NCBI RefSeq assembly: GCF_028858725.1
Contig: NC_084759.1
Location: 139,604,671 to 139,668,670 of the forward strand
DNA from: Colius striatus
Taxonomy: Eukaryota > Chordata > Aves > Coliiformes > Coliidae
Reading direction: 5' to 3'
Length of the DNA stretch: 64,000 nucleotides
This document shows positions 23,637 to 36,000 of the stretch, piece by piece. The notes beneath the pieces are model-generated. The model had not been told where the DNA came from, searched no databases, and saw only the letters and a list, made by a program, of their open reading frames with translations. The stretch's first letter is position 1; every line of letters begins with the position of its first letter. The position numbers were made by a program, and so were the translations under genes.

Positions 23637-26600
23637 CTGTGTAAAAAGAAAAAAAGGCCAGTTTCCAGGAAAACAAACGTGAAAAGGAAGTCACAGCTCA
23701 GCCTCATTTTCTGTGTGGAGACCTAAACCAGAAAAAGGCTGAGAGTCTTGGATGAACTACTTCCTAGGAAATTAAGGCCTATTTTTAGTACTGAGAATCG
23801 CATATAGGATGTTGCTCTCTGTATAATGTTGTTTCTGTTTATTTGGGCTTTTCTCCCTATTCAGCTTTCCTATCTATCCAAGGTGTTTTGTAGAGCACTG
23901 ATGATTCAGGTGGTATAACCAGATAAATAACTGAGTTATTAACTTTATGAAGCACAGATCTCTTTGTAATAAATGTACCTTGTAGCTTGAATTACAGCAA
24001 AATCCTTCTTCTCTTACTTCCCCAATGAGACCTACTTAAGTCAGTGAGACTAGTCATAATGATAAGATAATTAAGTTTTTAGTGCAACTCTGGTTACTGA
24101 GCAGAATGTACTTCTGAAATGATGAATCTACTACCTCCAGTCTGATATTCCAAAAGTGTTGATGATTTTGGTATTACTCTTAACATGCTCTGAGAAAAGT
24201 ACTTTTTACATTAAAGCTGTGAGCCCTGTATAGGACACAATTCAAATCACCTTTTAAATTAAAGAATTGCTTTTAGAACAGCAAGAAGTTGAAGTTCAGC
24301 CAGCGCAGCAGTGACATCTGCAAACTGACAGTCAAACCCCCCTACATTAAAATGGAAAGATTTGCATGAATGTGTTTGAAAATGACAGGAGATGGGAATG
24401 GGAACTTCTAAGCAAGTTAGACTAAAATTTTAAGAGTGAAATGCCTAAAAATAGGCCCCTGAATGCATAGTTAGGCACCTATATAGAGGCTGCTTGATTT
24501 TCAGTTGTTCTGATCACCCAGAGCTCCCATTAACTTCAGGAGCAACTGTGGATACTCAGCTGTTCTAGAAATCAAGCCACCTTTATTCAAGGGTCTAAAT
24601 ATGGATGTCTGTGCCCAAGTTTGTGGGAAAAAAAAAAAACACCAAAAAAAGAAGAAAAAAAGAAGCATCATTTTTTGCTACAGAGACATTTTATACAAGA
24701 AAGTAATAGTCAAGTTTCATTTTCTCAGGTTACAGTCCTAGAAACTGAATCAACATAACAATTAATAGTGCAACACATCGGTTGCAGAAGGCTGTGTCTG
24801 AGGTGAATGGAAAGCGATTCCAAGATCTGTAGCTCTTAATTAGCGATCTGAAACATTCCATAGATATTTCATATTCCGTGACTGCGAAGTGTTACCAGGC
24901 CACCTAAATCTTTTTCATAGTATTTCAGTGTTGCCATTAATAAGCTTTTCAGGCTGGTCTGAGGAAGACTTTGCAAGATTAACTTTGCAAATCTGTAAGT
25001 ATTAACTGCTTAACTATTTCAGAATTACCATTTTTTCTGCTTTTGTGTAAGTACAACCAGCAGACTTGAGCATATTTTTAAATACTATAAAATATGAAGA
25101 AGGGAGAATTAGGCCTTTAATTCTATCATATGCACTTGTCTGTCAGAAGACTTCTGAACACTGTTTGCTTAAAGACCTCTTCTGTAAAAGTAGTTCTGTG
25201 TCTAAGCCATTGCCAGGTCATGTGGAAGTGCATAAGAGCCAGTCACGTGATAGAAAATCTGCAAGAAAAAAGAAAAATTTATGATGGAATTATATATGAC
25301 TATAAACCTGAAAGAGGCAAGGAAGTAACAAATTAAAGACATGCCAGATGAAGATGATGGATATTTGTTTGTGTGTGTGCATAAAATATGACGTAATATC
25401 CCTTTATATACTTGCCTATAGGATCTGAACTAAAGGTTCTTGCTGCTTTGCTTGGAAAAAAAAAAGAAGCAAAGACTCTTGTTGCTTTTAACTAAGCTTT
25501 CAAAAAGAGAGAGGTAGGAGATGATGATTTACCCTCACTGTAATCTGATTTCAGTGATTTCAGTATTCTTTTGTGATATTCAAAGTATCCAAAATTGCTT
25601 ATGGTTTTATATGGCTCATTTCAAACTATTCTCTCACTCAACTTACTGTCTTGGGGGTAGGGGAGCATTCTCCCCATGTTCTCCTCAGGATTGTTTGGTC
25701 TTTTTTAAAATATCTGTTTGATTTACTGAATATAATGATCTGAACATTGGATCTTACATGCTTTTAGATGGCAGACAGATCACAACTGGGGCATTTGTGC
25801 AATCCCTGGCAGATAAGAGGGTACCATCCTTAAGAAATAGGAACGAGTCATACCACATAATCACTGGCTGTTTTTTAAGACTCGTCAGTGATGGCAGTGG
25901 CAACCAGAAAGTTCATGCTGCTCTGTCATAACTAGGGACATCATTTTAGGTAAAGAGAGAGGTGAAACAAGTCTGGCAATGAAGCAAGCCAATATTATTC
26001 TCATTGTAGGAGTGAGGTAAGTGTTTTCAACAGTCATGAATATTCACCTGACATCTCCCAGCTGTCCTATATTTCTTAAGACATGTTAGAGTTTTAGCTA
26101 CTAGGAAAGGTGAGGGAAGGGAACAGACCGACCCTTTTCTTTTCCCTTGAATCCCCAATATCTCATGTTCTCCCATCAGAAGCAAGAACACAAGGATTCT
26201 CAAACTTCTTGGTTAAAAGCTAGTATCATACCATTTCCTGGGTTTAATGAACAAGGGAGTGAAATTCAGCAGCCCTAATGGTTTAGTAGTTTCTATGACA
26301 CTACAATGTGCCGGTGAAGTAGGCCATGGGCAGACAAGTCAGTACCCTTCCTCACCACTGGGAACTACACATTGCCACTGCACCTCATACACTGTCTGCC
26401 AGGAAACACAGTGAGCAGACTGTACAAAAATAAAAGCAATTAGAAAAATGAGGCTTTGTAGGAGGCAATTGCTTTTGTTCCCTGGGAAATAATCAATATG
26501 TAAAAACTCTTCTATCAGCAGTACCATATGTAGGATGAGACGTGATTTTCTCCACAGCATGGAAATATACTGAGAACAGTTGTGGCACAGTGGCACAAAG

Positions 26601-26947
26601 AATCTCTGAGACATTTTGAGGGTCAGATGAACTGGCAACAGCTAGGAGTTCAGGGCAGTGGACTACCATGCATCTGCAAAAAACAAGCCTCTTTGCTCAC
26701 TGCATTGAAAACCTGGCCCGGGCAATTGCCAGCTGCTGGAATACTGGAGTCCCAGATGTCTGTAATGACAGGCTAAATTTAAAGAAATACTGGGCTGGAA
26801 GTGAATCTGTCATTAATAATGAATTAGATGTATGTTCTATTATCTTTTAAACAGCACCAAAAGGCATACTCTGTAAAAACAGTAAGCCAGCACATTTAGA
26901 AAGATTACTTTTTCTCTCCACCATGCTGAAAACCATTAACAACTAAC
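23637..26947 (-). other. DERA: DERA intron downstream of the Gln300 exon
   Basis: It begins with donor GTTAGT after 26948. If the candidate terminal exon is real it ends at 23637; otherwise it runs further left. It contains the palindromic element at 24440-24630. The stretch around 24780-24990 looks single-copy and unusually complex but carries no open frame. Confidence 0.55.
24440..24630. mobile_element. MITE-like imperfect palindrome
   Basis: The left arm (about 24472-24530: AGGCACCTATATAGAGGCTG, CTTGATTTTCAG, GATCACCCAGAGCTCCC) matches the reverse complement of the right arm (about 24541-24603: GAGTATCCACAGTTGCTCC from ...GGATACTCAGCTG, GTGGCTTGATTT, TTTAGACCC). The centre is CATTAACTTCAGG. 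The words AGGCACCTA, GCTCCCATTAACTTCA and CTGATTTTCAG-like arms resemble abundant palindromic elements in turtles, crocodilians and birds (GCTCCCATTGACTTCAATGG type). It is therefore probably an ancient non-autonomous DNA transposon. The palindrome is seen directly; the family is inference. Confidence 0.65.
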
Positions 26948-27097
26948 CTGTTTCTCAATGTCTGCCAGCAAACTACTGGCACCCAGGCGAAAGAGCTCTG
27001 GTGTTAGCCATTCCACTCCCAGTTCCTCCTTCACCAGCATCAGCCAAGTAATAGCTTCTTTTGCTGTCCGAATGCCCCCAGCAGGTTTAAAACCAAC
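26948..27097 (-). CDS. DERA: DERA exon with Lys254, last certain coding exon
   Basis: Exactly 50 codons, beginning [20 protein letters not shown] and ending [13 protein letters not shown]. The Lys of GFKPAGG (codon 27088-27086) is the second active-site lysine, human Lys254 and E. coli Lys201. GGIRTA binds the substrate phosphate in the TIM-barrel fold. The acceptor is TCTATGTAAAG, a weaker tract with a purine before AG, and the donor is GTTAGT. The exon ends in phase 0 after Gln300; in human one further exon adds a short tail ending HDLPMS. Confidence 0.97.
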
Positions 27098-30000
27098 CTT
27101 TACATAGAAAAAATAAAGGGTAATACACATTTTCATTCACCAGCAACCCTGGAAGGGCAATCAGCATTTGTAAACCTGCAGTCTTCAAGTGTCTGTGGTG
27201 CATGTAACAACACTACTCGCTAAGTATCTGACTGCAAATAGTTGAAGCGCTGGACTAGTGCTGAGAGCTATCAAGCCTCAGCCATCACTGCAGAAGATAA
27301 CATTTTCATCCTGAGGGTCAGCAACTGACGGAGTAATACTTCTGATCCCAGTCCACTTTCTCAGGAGCTGGATTTGAGGTCTAATGACAGTACTTTCCTC
27401 ATAGCACGTATTAGGCCAAGTGATATAAGCAGGACCTGGGCTATCATCTACTGCCTGTGCCACAATCTAATTCCAAATATATCACAACAAATAAATGTGC
27501 AATAATGTAACACTAAAGATGCTGAAATAAAGCACATGAGACAACTAACTCACGTGGAGAGAGGTGAGAGACAGTTGTACTTTATAAAAAGCCTATGCAC
27601 CACAGTTACACACGATTGGGCTGTACATTCAAATCTATCAGAGGTTTCATTTTCATTAAGATTTTCCAAATGGGAATTAAATTAAGCCTGTTTTCACCAA
27701 AAATTGAAATTTTTGTGCTTCATAGGAACTGAAAACTTCTCTCCCAACACATGCTGGATATGCTTCAGTCACTTGATGTAAGATATGTGTCACATTTGGT
27801 CAAATAAACTGCCATGTATATAAAGAAAACCCTACCTTAGAGGTAAAGCATGTCTTCAATCCTATGATGAAGGTGACTTGCTATGCACCCCTAATGCCAG
27901 TCTTCTGGTTATGTGCCATTTAAATGCCTCTCATTCTGAGATAAAGCCTGTGACTCACAGCCACCAAATCTATTGACAAAAAATTTGTCACCTGCACTAG
28001 CCAAACTGCTGGCCTGCAGCAGCTTACTGAACTCCTGAAAAACAAGGATACTTTGGAGAAAGTGTTTCTGCATCCAAAACAAAAAATTAACTTAATCTAC
28101 AGTACATATAGCGATTCCTTCTACATTTCCTTTTGCCATCAACCTCAGTACGTTTATGTACCTTGAGCACCCCTTCCCATCAGCCTCCTTCTGCGAGAGT
28201 TATTGTTCTGATTTCTGTATATACATTCCTGAAACCTTACTGGGTTGAAGATTCCTTTATACCTTATGGATAGAATAGTGGAAGCAAAAAAGCATTTGTT
28301 TTTACATGTGTTTGATAATTTATTTTTTTACAGTGATTTCAAGACAAACAAACACAGAAGAACAAATCCTCTCGCGCTGAAGCACTGTGATAATAGCATA
28401 TTTCCACCAAGATTATAAAGAACAATAACAGGAAAAGCTAGATAAATCCAAAACATCAAGACTGTTTTTGTGGGTGGATGGATGGATGGATGTGTGAGTG
28501 TATGAATACATCTGTTAACATTAGATTTACAAAAGGAATTTAAACCACAGCAATTGGGAAAGCATCTTCTAGATAACACATTAAAATAGCGGGAATGTGT
28601 TTTCCCTTGGGAAAAAAAATTCTCATTAAATTCAAATTTCGATTTCTTCCTAGAAATATTACGGCTCTTAGAAATAATCTGTGGCAAAACTAAATAAAAC
28701 AGAGTTGGTAAAGAGAATTAAAAGCACCATGCAGAATCCCTTCCCCTTTTAGCAAATTCTGAAAGCTCTTTTCTTTGCAAAAAAAGCTGACAAAGACAAG
28801 CCCATCCTCTCCTCCATTTACTAGCTTTCCAAACGGCACATCTGACTGCCATAAAGGAAGGTGGGTTGGAATTTAATTCAAGAGCAGTACAAAGTCCAGC
28901 TACCACTTCCCTGCTATTTCACAGTATTTCATTATTTTGCTTAATAAGTTCATCTCCTCAAGAATTTTCTCTTCACCTTATATTATTAAAAGTAATAAGT
29001 TTTTCTGGATTGGGGGTTTTCCCAACAGAAAAACCAATTTATGTATGTCCTTCAATAATGACAGGAAAAGATTATTTCCCATTATATTGCACACTTTTCA
29101 TATCACCATCACAGCTTATCATTCAATAAATGTTACTCTGCAACTTGTTCTTTTCCTCGAAGAAGTTTAATTTCTGTATTAACCTGTTTTTCCCAGCCAA
29201 CGCCTTGCTAGAAAGCATCCCTGCAGCAGCAAAATGAGTTTGTTAAAGAAACCATTTAGAAATCTCTTGTCGCTGATAATATTGTCTTCAGTTAATAAAA
29301 GCACATAAAGTCGGTTTACATCTAACTCACTGACACACGCATGCACACAGACATAAGCACTCATTCTTAGTAACATGTTTTATAGCACGAACACATCCTT
29401 TTAAAGCAAAAAAGTGAACTGAGCGTTTATATCCAATTATAGGTACAAAGCTGTGCTAATGCAGCAGAGACAAACCTCTGGCACGCAGCTGGTGTAAGCA
29501 GCACTGGTGCTGAGGTGAATCACCTGGCCCTAGGGACCTACTTCAGGCTGGCAGCATCAACCAAGCTCCTGCAGAAGCAAAACTACTGGAGCTGCTCGAG
29601 CTGTCACGTGGCAGAGAGAGATGCAGGCTGGTGAAAGGGAGGAGTGAGGATGGTCCAGAGATCCATGCTGGTCCCATCTATATGACTACAGAGAGCACGT
29701 GGACACACATCTAACCTGCTATCAATGTGATCTTCAAGCTCAAATATCCCCTGAAACCTTCTGAGCCCCTACTCCACTGCTCACCCCAAGTCCTAAAACC
29801 CTATCTTAAAAGGTCATCTGGGGAAGGGAGGGAAGGGTAAGCTGGAGAGGACAGAAGGGTGACCCAGAAATGGGGAGAGGATTGTGGCCAGAGACAGTTT
29901 CCTTTCCTGAGGCTGAAGGTCAATCTCACTGCCAAATCCTAGCACCAGGTCTAACTGGCAGCATATACCTGCCTGTGGATAAACAAGATGAAAGGTGGCT

Positions 30001-33000
30001 TAAGCCTTCCTGCATATCCCTCTCCTTTCTCACTGCTTCATCACAAAGACAGATGCATGGCTAGTTCATCACTAGCTCTGCTGTATGCTCCCTTCCTGCT
30101 CTTTGCCTCCCATGACCTCACTCAACAGTAACCTGAGAGACAAAGGTTGTATACCAGGACATAATTTTTTTCCAGCCTTTGTCCCTCTCTCCCTCCATCC
30201 CAAACAGGATCCAACTGGACCTGTCTCCTTGGAGACCTTGTTCCCTCTGGCAATGGAGGAAAAAGCAGAATTCGCTCCTTGGATTAAAAGAACAAAGTCT
30301 GAAAATATAGTTGTGCACACTGAACAGACTCTTGATGGATATAAATTTGTACAGTTCCACTGAGGTTTATGGGATTATGTCAATCACTGTCAGCCAGAGA
30401 TCTGATCTGTTGTTAATGGCAATGACCATTTAAGTACCTTAAATGGTGAAACAAAACTGAAAGCCAAATGCAGCAGGAGACGTGTCAAGTTTGCATTGAG
30501 GTTTTACAGAGTGAAGTGATAGTTTTTCAAGGAAGGAAAGCCAAAGTGCCAAAAGGAAAACAAGGGAGAACTCCCACTACCTATACCCAAATAGTCACAG
30601 AACCTACAGTATGTGGATTTATATGTTCTGCATTTTGAAACTATTACACTCTTATTTCCTTACACTCCTTATTTCATTTCTGTCTGGTTAATTTTTATAA
30701 AGGTAGTATTACCTTGTTGCCAGTTTGCCAGTAGAATTCTCTAATGGCTCGCATCATGACTACTCCAACTGGAAAGGTTGCATTTTCCACCTCCTTTCCT
30801 GTAGACGTCTTTATAAAATCAGAACCTGAAAGAAAATGAAAGGATTTATGGTAGTTTTAGAACAAGAACCACCCTGCACATACAAAATTCACATCCTCCA
30901 AAGATGTCCTCATGCTTCACAGCAACTATGATGCATTCCTTTACATGTACATCCTTGTGCTGTTGGTGCTAACCTTGCTCTGGTTAAAGTAAGATCTCGT
31001 TTCAGAGCAAATTAGACATCCTGGAGGCTAAATGAACATCCCAGCTCTTAATTCTTTTCTCCAGCTATCAGACTAACAATCCCTTCAGGACAGTTCAATG
31101 TAATATACATTTCTGAATGGACACTCAATATATGTGTACATATACATTAAGAGGAATGCGTCTAACTAACCACAACAATTGAAAGTATTTCCTCCAAACA
31201 AATTTTGCATATAAATCAACACTTTACTATTTCCACAAGGATCTTTTTGAGTAGAAACAATTTTCGTCAGCTTTTTAAAATTTAATATTGCATCTACTTA
31301 GTCTCACATTTGACAACCTAGTATTGTATCTCCTGCAAAGAAATCCCATGTGTATTTAAGAAACCAGAGGTGTAATATTGTAAACAGGGGAAAAATTCCC
31401 TTTGTTTTGCATTTTACAATTCCAAATTGCTATTCTTAAAGCCATGGTCTGATATAATGCAGTAACAAGGTCAAAACATCCACGTTACTTTAAAAAGGAG
31501 AGTTAGCCTTGGATTTTTTTTTTTTTTTTTGGTTTCTCACTTGTGAATAGCATTCTCCACTGCCTGTCCTGTGCATTCTTGCTCTGGGTTGGCTTAAAAC
31601 AAATCCTGCAGCACAATATAACAAAAAGCTAAGAAACTAAAAAAACCCAAAAACACCAAAAAATTGACACAATACAATGACAAAAATTCTTTAATTTCAT
31701 TAGGGCACACTTCATTCCTGGGAACTTACTTCTTAAAAAAGGTGTACTGTGGGATCATTAATTATCAAAAGTAATCGGGAGAAGAAGAGGGATAATTCAA
31801 ACATTGTGTAGTAGTGCATCATCCACTTAAAGCAATTGGAACTGCATCTGTTTCCACTTCAAATTTGGCTTAGGGTCCACTTTGTCTCTTATTTGAATGA
31901 TGATGCCTCTACAACATCCCCTAGAGTAAACTGCAAAGAAAGTTTAGCTGTTGGCTCAAACTAAAGAGCCTGCATTTTGACGGTGTGCTGCAGCACACTC
32001 CAGAGACCCATCTTCCTGATGACACAGCTAATTGGCACACACGATAGGTCTCAGCCTGATAGGAAGTTAAGACAAAGCCAGGCATGTTTCTGCATCCTAT
32101 TATTCAAACATAAATCAAACAGTATCACTAACATCGTGTCTTGTAAGACCATGGATTTCTCTGTAGGCTTCCTGCCTAGGCGCTAACTTAGCCCACTGGT
32201 GATTAAATTGCACCCTCCTGTGACAATTCACATTCTAACGAGAAACAGTTATTTGTGGGAAAAAAAAAAAATCTAACTCCAGAGAAAGTGCAGTGTGCAG
32301 AAAGGGCAATTAATAGTTGATTGAGCTTTGAAAAGAACAGAGCATATAGGACAGACAATTGAGTTACATATTTCAGAGCTACTCCCTCCCAGAGAGACAC
32401 TATGGACATCTGATAGCCACATTAAAACAAGTAACAGTGGAAGAGAAACTTCAACAGCAAATTATATTTTTCATTTCCCTTTTGAAACGTAGCACTTAAA
32501 GTCCTTCAGTGCAATACTTTTCATTTTTTCTAGTGTAAGGTAAGTCAAAGCTTTTATAAGTCTTCTAATTACAAGTCTCTGTGGTACAGTTTCATTAAAA
32601 ACTTTCATTAAACAACAGCTGCCCTTGTATATGGTCTTCTAATCAATTTGGTCAAACAGAATGACTTCTAATCAGCTGTTGATAAAAATAGAAGATGAAA
32701 TTTTAATTCTAATAGATTAACCACAAACTCGAGATAGTCTTCAAAATCCATCTAGCTCTATTCTCCAGTGGATTTAACGACTATTCAGCAACTCATTACT
32801 AAATAGAACAAGATGAACATTTTCCAGTTCATTAAAGAAATGTACTATGTATTTTTGCATTGTCCTCATGATTCGTTACAGGGAGTCTTAATTACAAGAT
32901 AATGGATAATGGTTATTAAATGCAGACTCCAGTAATGAAGCTCTATTCATTTGCGAGCCTCAGAGACTGCAAAGAGGGGAAAATAAAATTACTGGCTTCA

Positions 33001-36000
33001 AAAGATTAACGGATCAAATTATTATTCAATTTTGAAAATCTCATTCAGACTTCATAGAAACAAGAAGAGATTAAAAACTAGTATTAGTACAAAAGTAGTG
33101 CATTTATATATTTATTTTTAAATAATATCTTAAGGCTATTACCAGAATAATCAGCTTTAGATGTGATTATTAGACAAACATACAGCCAATTTAGTAGCAT
33201 CCTCTAACAATGAAAACAATACATTTTTATTTCCTGAGCAAATTCTATTTATGACACAAGAGCTTGCTCGCAGGACTGCATGCAGTCTCTCGCAGGAGAC
33301 AGAAGATGCCCTGAGCGTCACAATGGAAGGTGCTATTCATGTTTAGATTTCAGGAATGAAAAGGGGGATTTAAAAATCAACCACTGCCATGAAAAACCAC
33401 CTCATTAAGTAGACTTTATGTCAACCTTGTAATAATAAGCGAGTTTCACTGAGTCTGTTTCTTATTCAAGTTTTCAAAAATAAGTCTAAGGAATGAAGTT
33501 CAGCGAGAGGTTCATCTGGAAATGATGACTTAGAAACTGAGTTTTATCACCCAACTTCTCTTCCTATGAATATATACACTCAAGAAAATCAAGGTAAATG
33601 TTAAAATACATCCTGGATGGCTTTCTCTTCTTCAGAGTAGGTTACATGATTCAAAAAAACGTTGCATCAAATACTTTAAAAAGCGAGCTTTTCAGGGTAG
33701 ATTTCTAGGTGCAGTGAGCCTGGAATAAGGGCACACCTTCCACTCTTTTCCAATGTGTAACCACAACAGTACATTATCAGTCAAGGCAGTGAGTCATGTA
33801 AGACTCATTGAATCTGTAAGACTGGAGACATTGAGGCCTTTTTAAAACATGGCAGCATTACACACTCGTTGCAGGTGGGCTTGCTTCCAACCTAGTAACA
33901 CACCTGTGCATGGTGTATTACAGCAGCACAGCCTGCCAAGCACAGGCTTCAGCTTACCTTAACCAGAGACGGAAACCTAAATAAGCCTTAAAAATTGTGA
34001 ACAGTGCCACAGCCTCTGTTTGAGAGGCTCTTTCTGATTGAGAGCAATCAAGTTCTCAGCACCCTCTAGAGCCAGACCACTTGGACTGCAGTCATATGCC
34101 TTGTGAAATCAGGTAAGAGTATTTTAAGATATCAAATCCCTTTTTACCTTGTGCTCTCATCCCCCATACAGACTATCAGCCACTGCACTCCACCAAAGAC
34201 CACTTAAAATAAGCCAGTTGAGTCTGCACATGCTAAAAGAAAATCAAGAGTCTTCATAGCATGTTGCCTGAGTCTATAGCTAGAGTTCAAGATGAAACCT
34301 ATGATCTCATTTCTATTCTACATACTCACATAGCCTTATTTATGGTAGCACCTGAGCAGAAGTATAGAGCTGAGGTACACAGAAGCCAAGTGACTCGCCC
34401 AAGGCCTCTCAGCAAGCATTTTGCAAGGCATGGATTGAATGCCCTGGCTTCCTGAAGGCCAGAAGAGCTATAATGACTAGCCCACCCTACTGCTATCCCC
34501 TACATCATCCTGAAACACTACAAAGATCCCCAGTCCATGTAACACTGAAACAAAGCATGAGAACTGGAGAATCTTACTTAGAAGACAGAATCTAGGAAAC
34601 ACACTCTGGCTCCATAATTAAGCAATAAGGAATAATAAACAGTATAACAATTGTGGAGTAATCACAAACTTTTGCTTGTGAAGTGCTTCAAATGCCCTTG
34701 GGGAATGATTATCTCTTGGTAACTACAGATTCTGTGTTGTTGCCTTAGTCTTAATAAAGAACAAAGATGCATCTGGTAGTTTTAAACAACAGTTTAGAGA
34801 GAGATGCTTGCAGAGGGACAATTATGCCACAATGCCTTGTAAGTACTTGTCGTGAACACAGAGATATCCTGGTTGCTGCAACCTGCATGTAACAATATGC
34901 GCTGACATGGGGTGAACACATACCTTTCCAAGACTTCCAGTATTGGTAGCAAAAAGAAGCATGCTGCTGAGGGGATCCACTGTACTGACAAGGTAGCAAT
35001 AAGAAAATAGTATGTTATCAAACGTGCACAAAGTCCCATTAACAAGCCATCTGTCTATTTTATGAGTACCTACAATAAGGGTCTTAAGACTCACACGCAA
35101 TTAGCCTGACTAGGGTCGACCTCTGAAAAGAAGAGGCAGGGCAAGATATAAAAGGCTAATGTGGTAGCTAATTCTTGTCAGTTGAGTCATTGTAATTGTC
35201 CACTTACATGTCCTTATCCTCCTCCAGTGGCAAGATAGAATACATTCTCTGCTAGCTTAACTTTGCCATTGAGGAGAAGAGAATACAAAGCTGTGACAAA
35301 TCACTTCAGCAGTAGCTCACCAAGTAGGCTTAACTCCAGCACACATGACTACACTGCCAGTCCACTCAGTCAGGGGCCTATGCATGTTTCCACATGCCTG
35401 TGTCAAAGCTTGCATTTTGAAATGGAGAGGAGGTGTGGGGCGGGAGGGAATAAAATGTACCCTAGGGTTCCATGTTAATGTCTGTTTACAAATAAGACAA
35501 AATTTCTAAAGACCCATCCTATCATCTCAGCTTGGTTTTCAAGTCTCAGAATAAATGCTTCCTCTCTTGTACACCACCTCCAGTAACAGGCGTACTGCAG
35601 GCCAAATGATGCCCTCAGGAACACTTACACGTGCACATGAAGGGACAAATTATTAAGTCCATACTTATGCAAAATTCCCTGAAGATGATATCTGTAAAGA
35701 ATTCAGCATTGCTGAATTATGCATAGCTCGCTAATGCACTGTTATGGTGTCTACCATAGGTCTCCACAGAATACTATTAATTAGCATTAGTTTCTTCTGT
35801 GTTCATTTAAAACGTGTTTCTTTAGAAGGTTCAGTGGAAAGATTCATGTCACCTTCTGTCACTCGGCTACATAGCATAGGCTCTTGCTATTTTTAGAGCA
35901 TTCTTTGCAATCTAATCCCTGCTTGGTATGGTGAAAGAGAAGACAGATAATTGACATGTACTCCAAGCTCAAAAGCCACATCTGGAATCCCTGTAAATGG

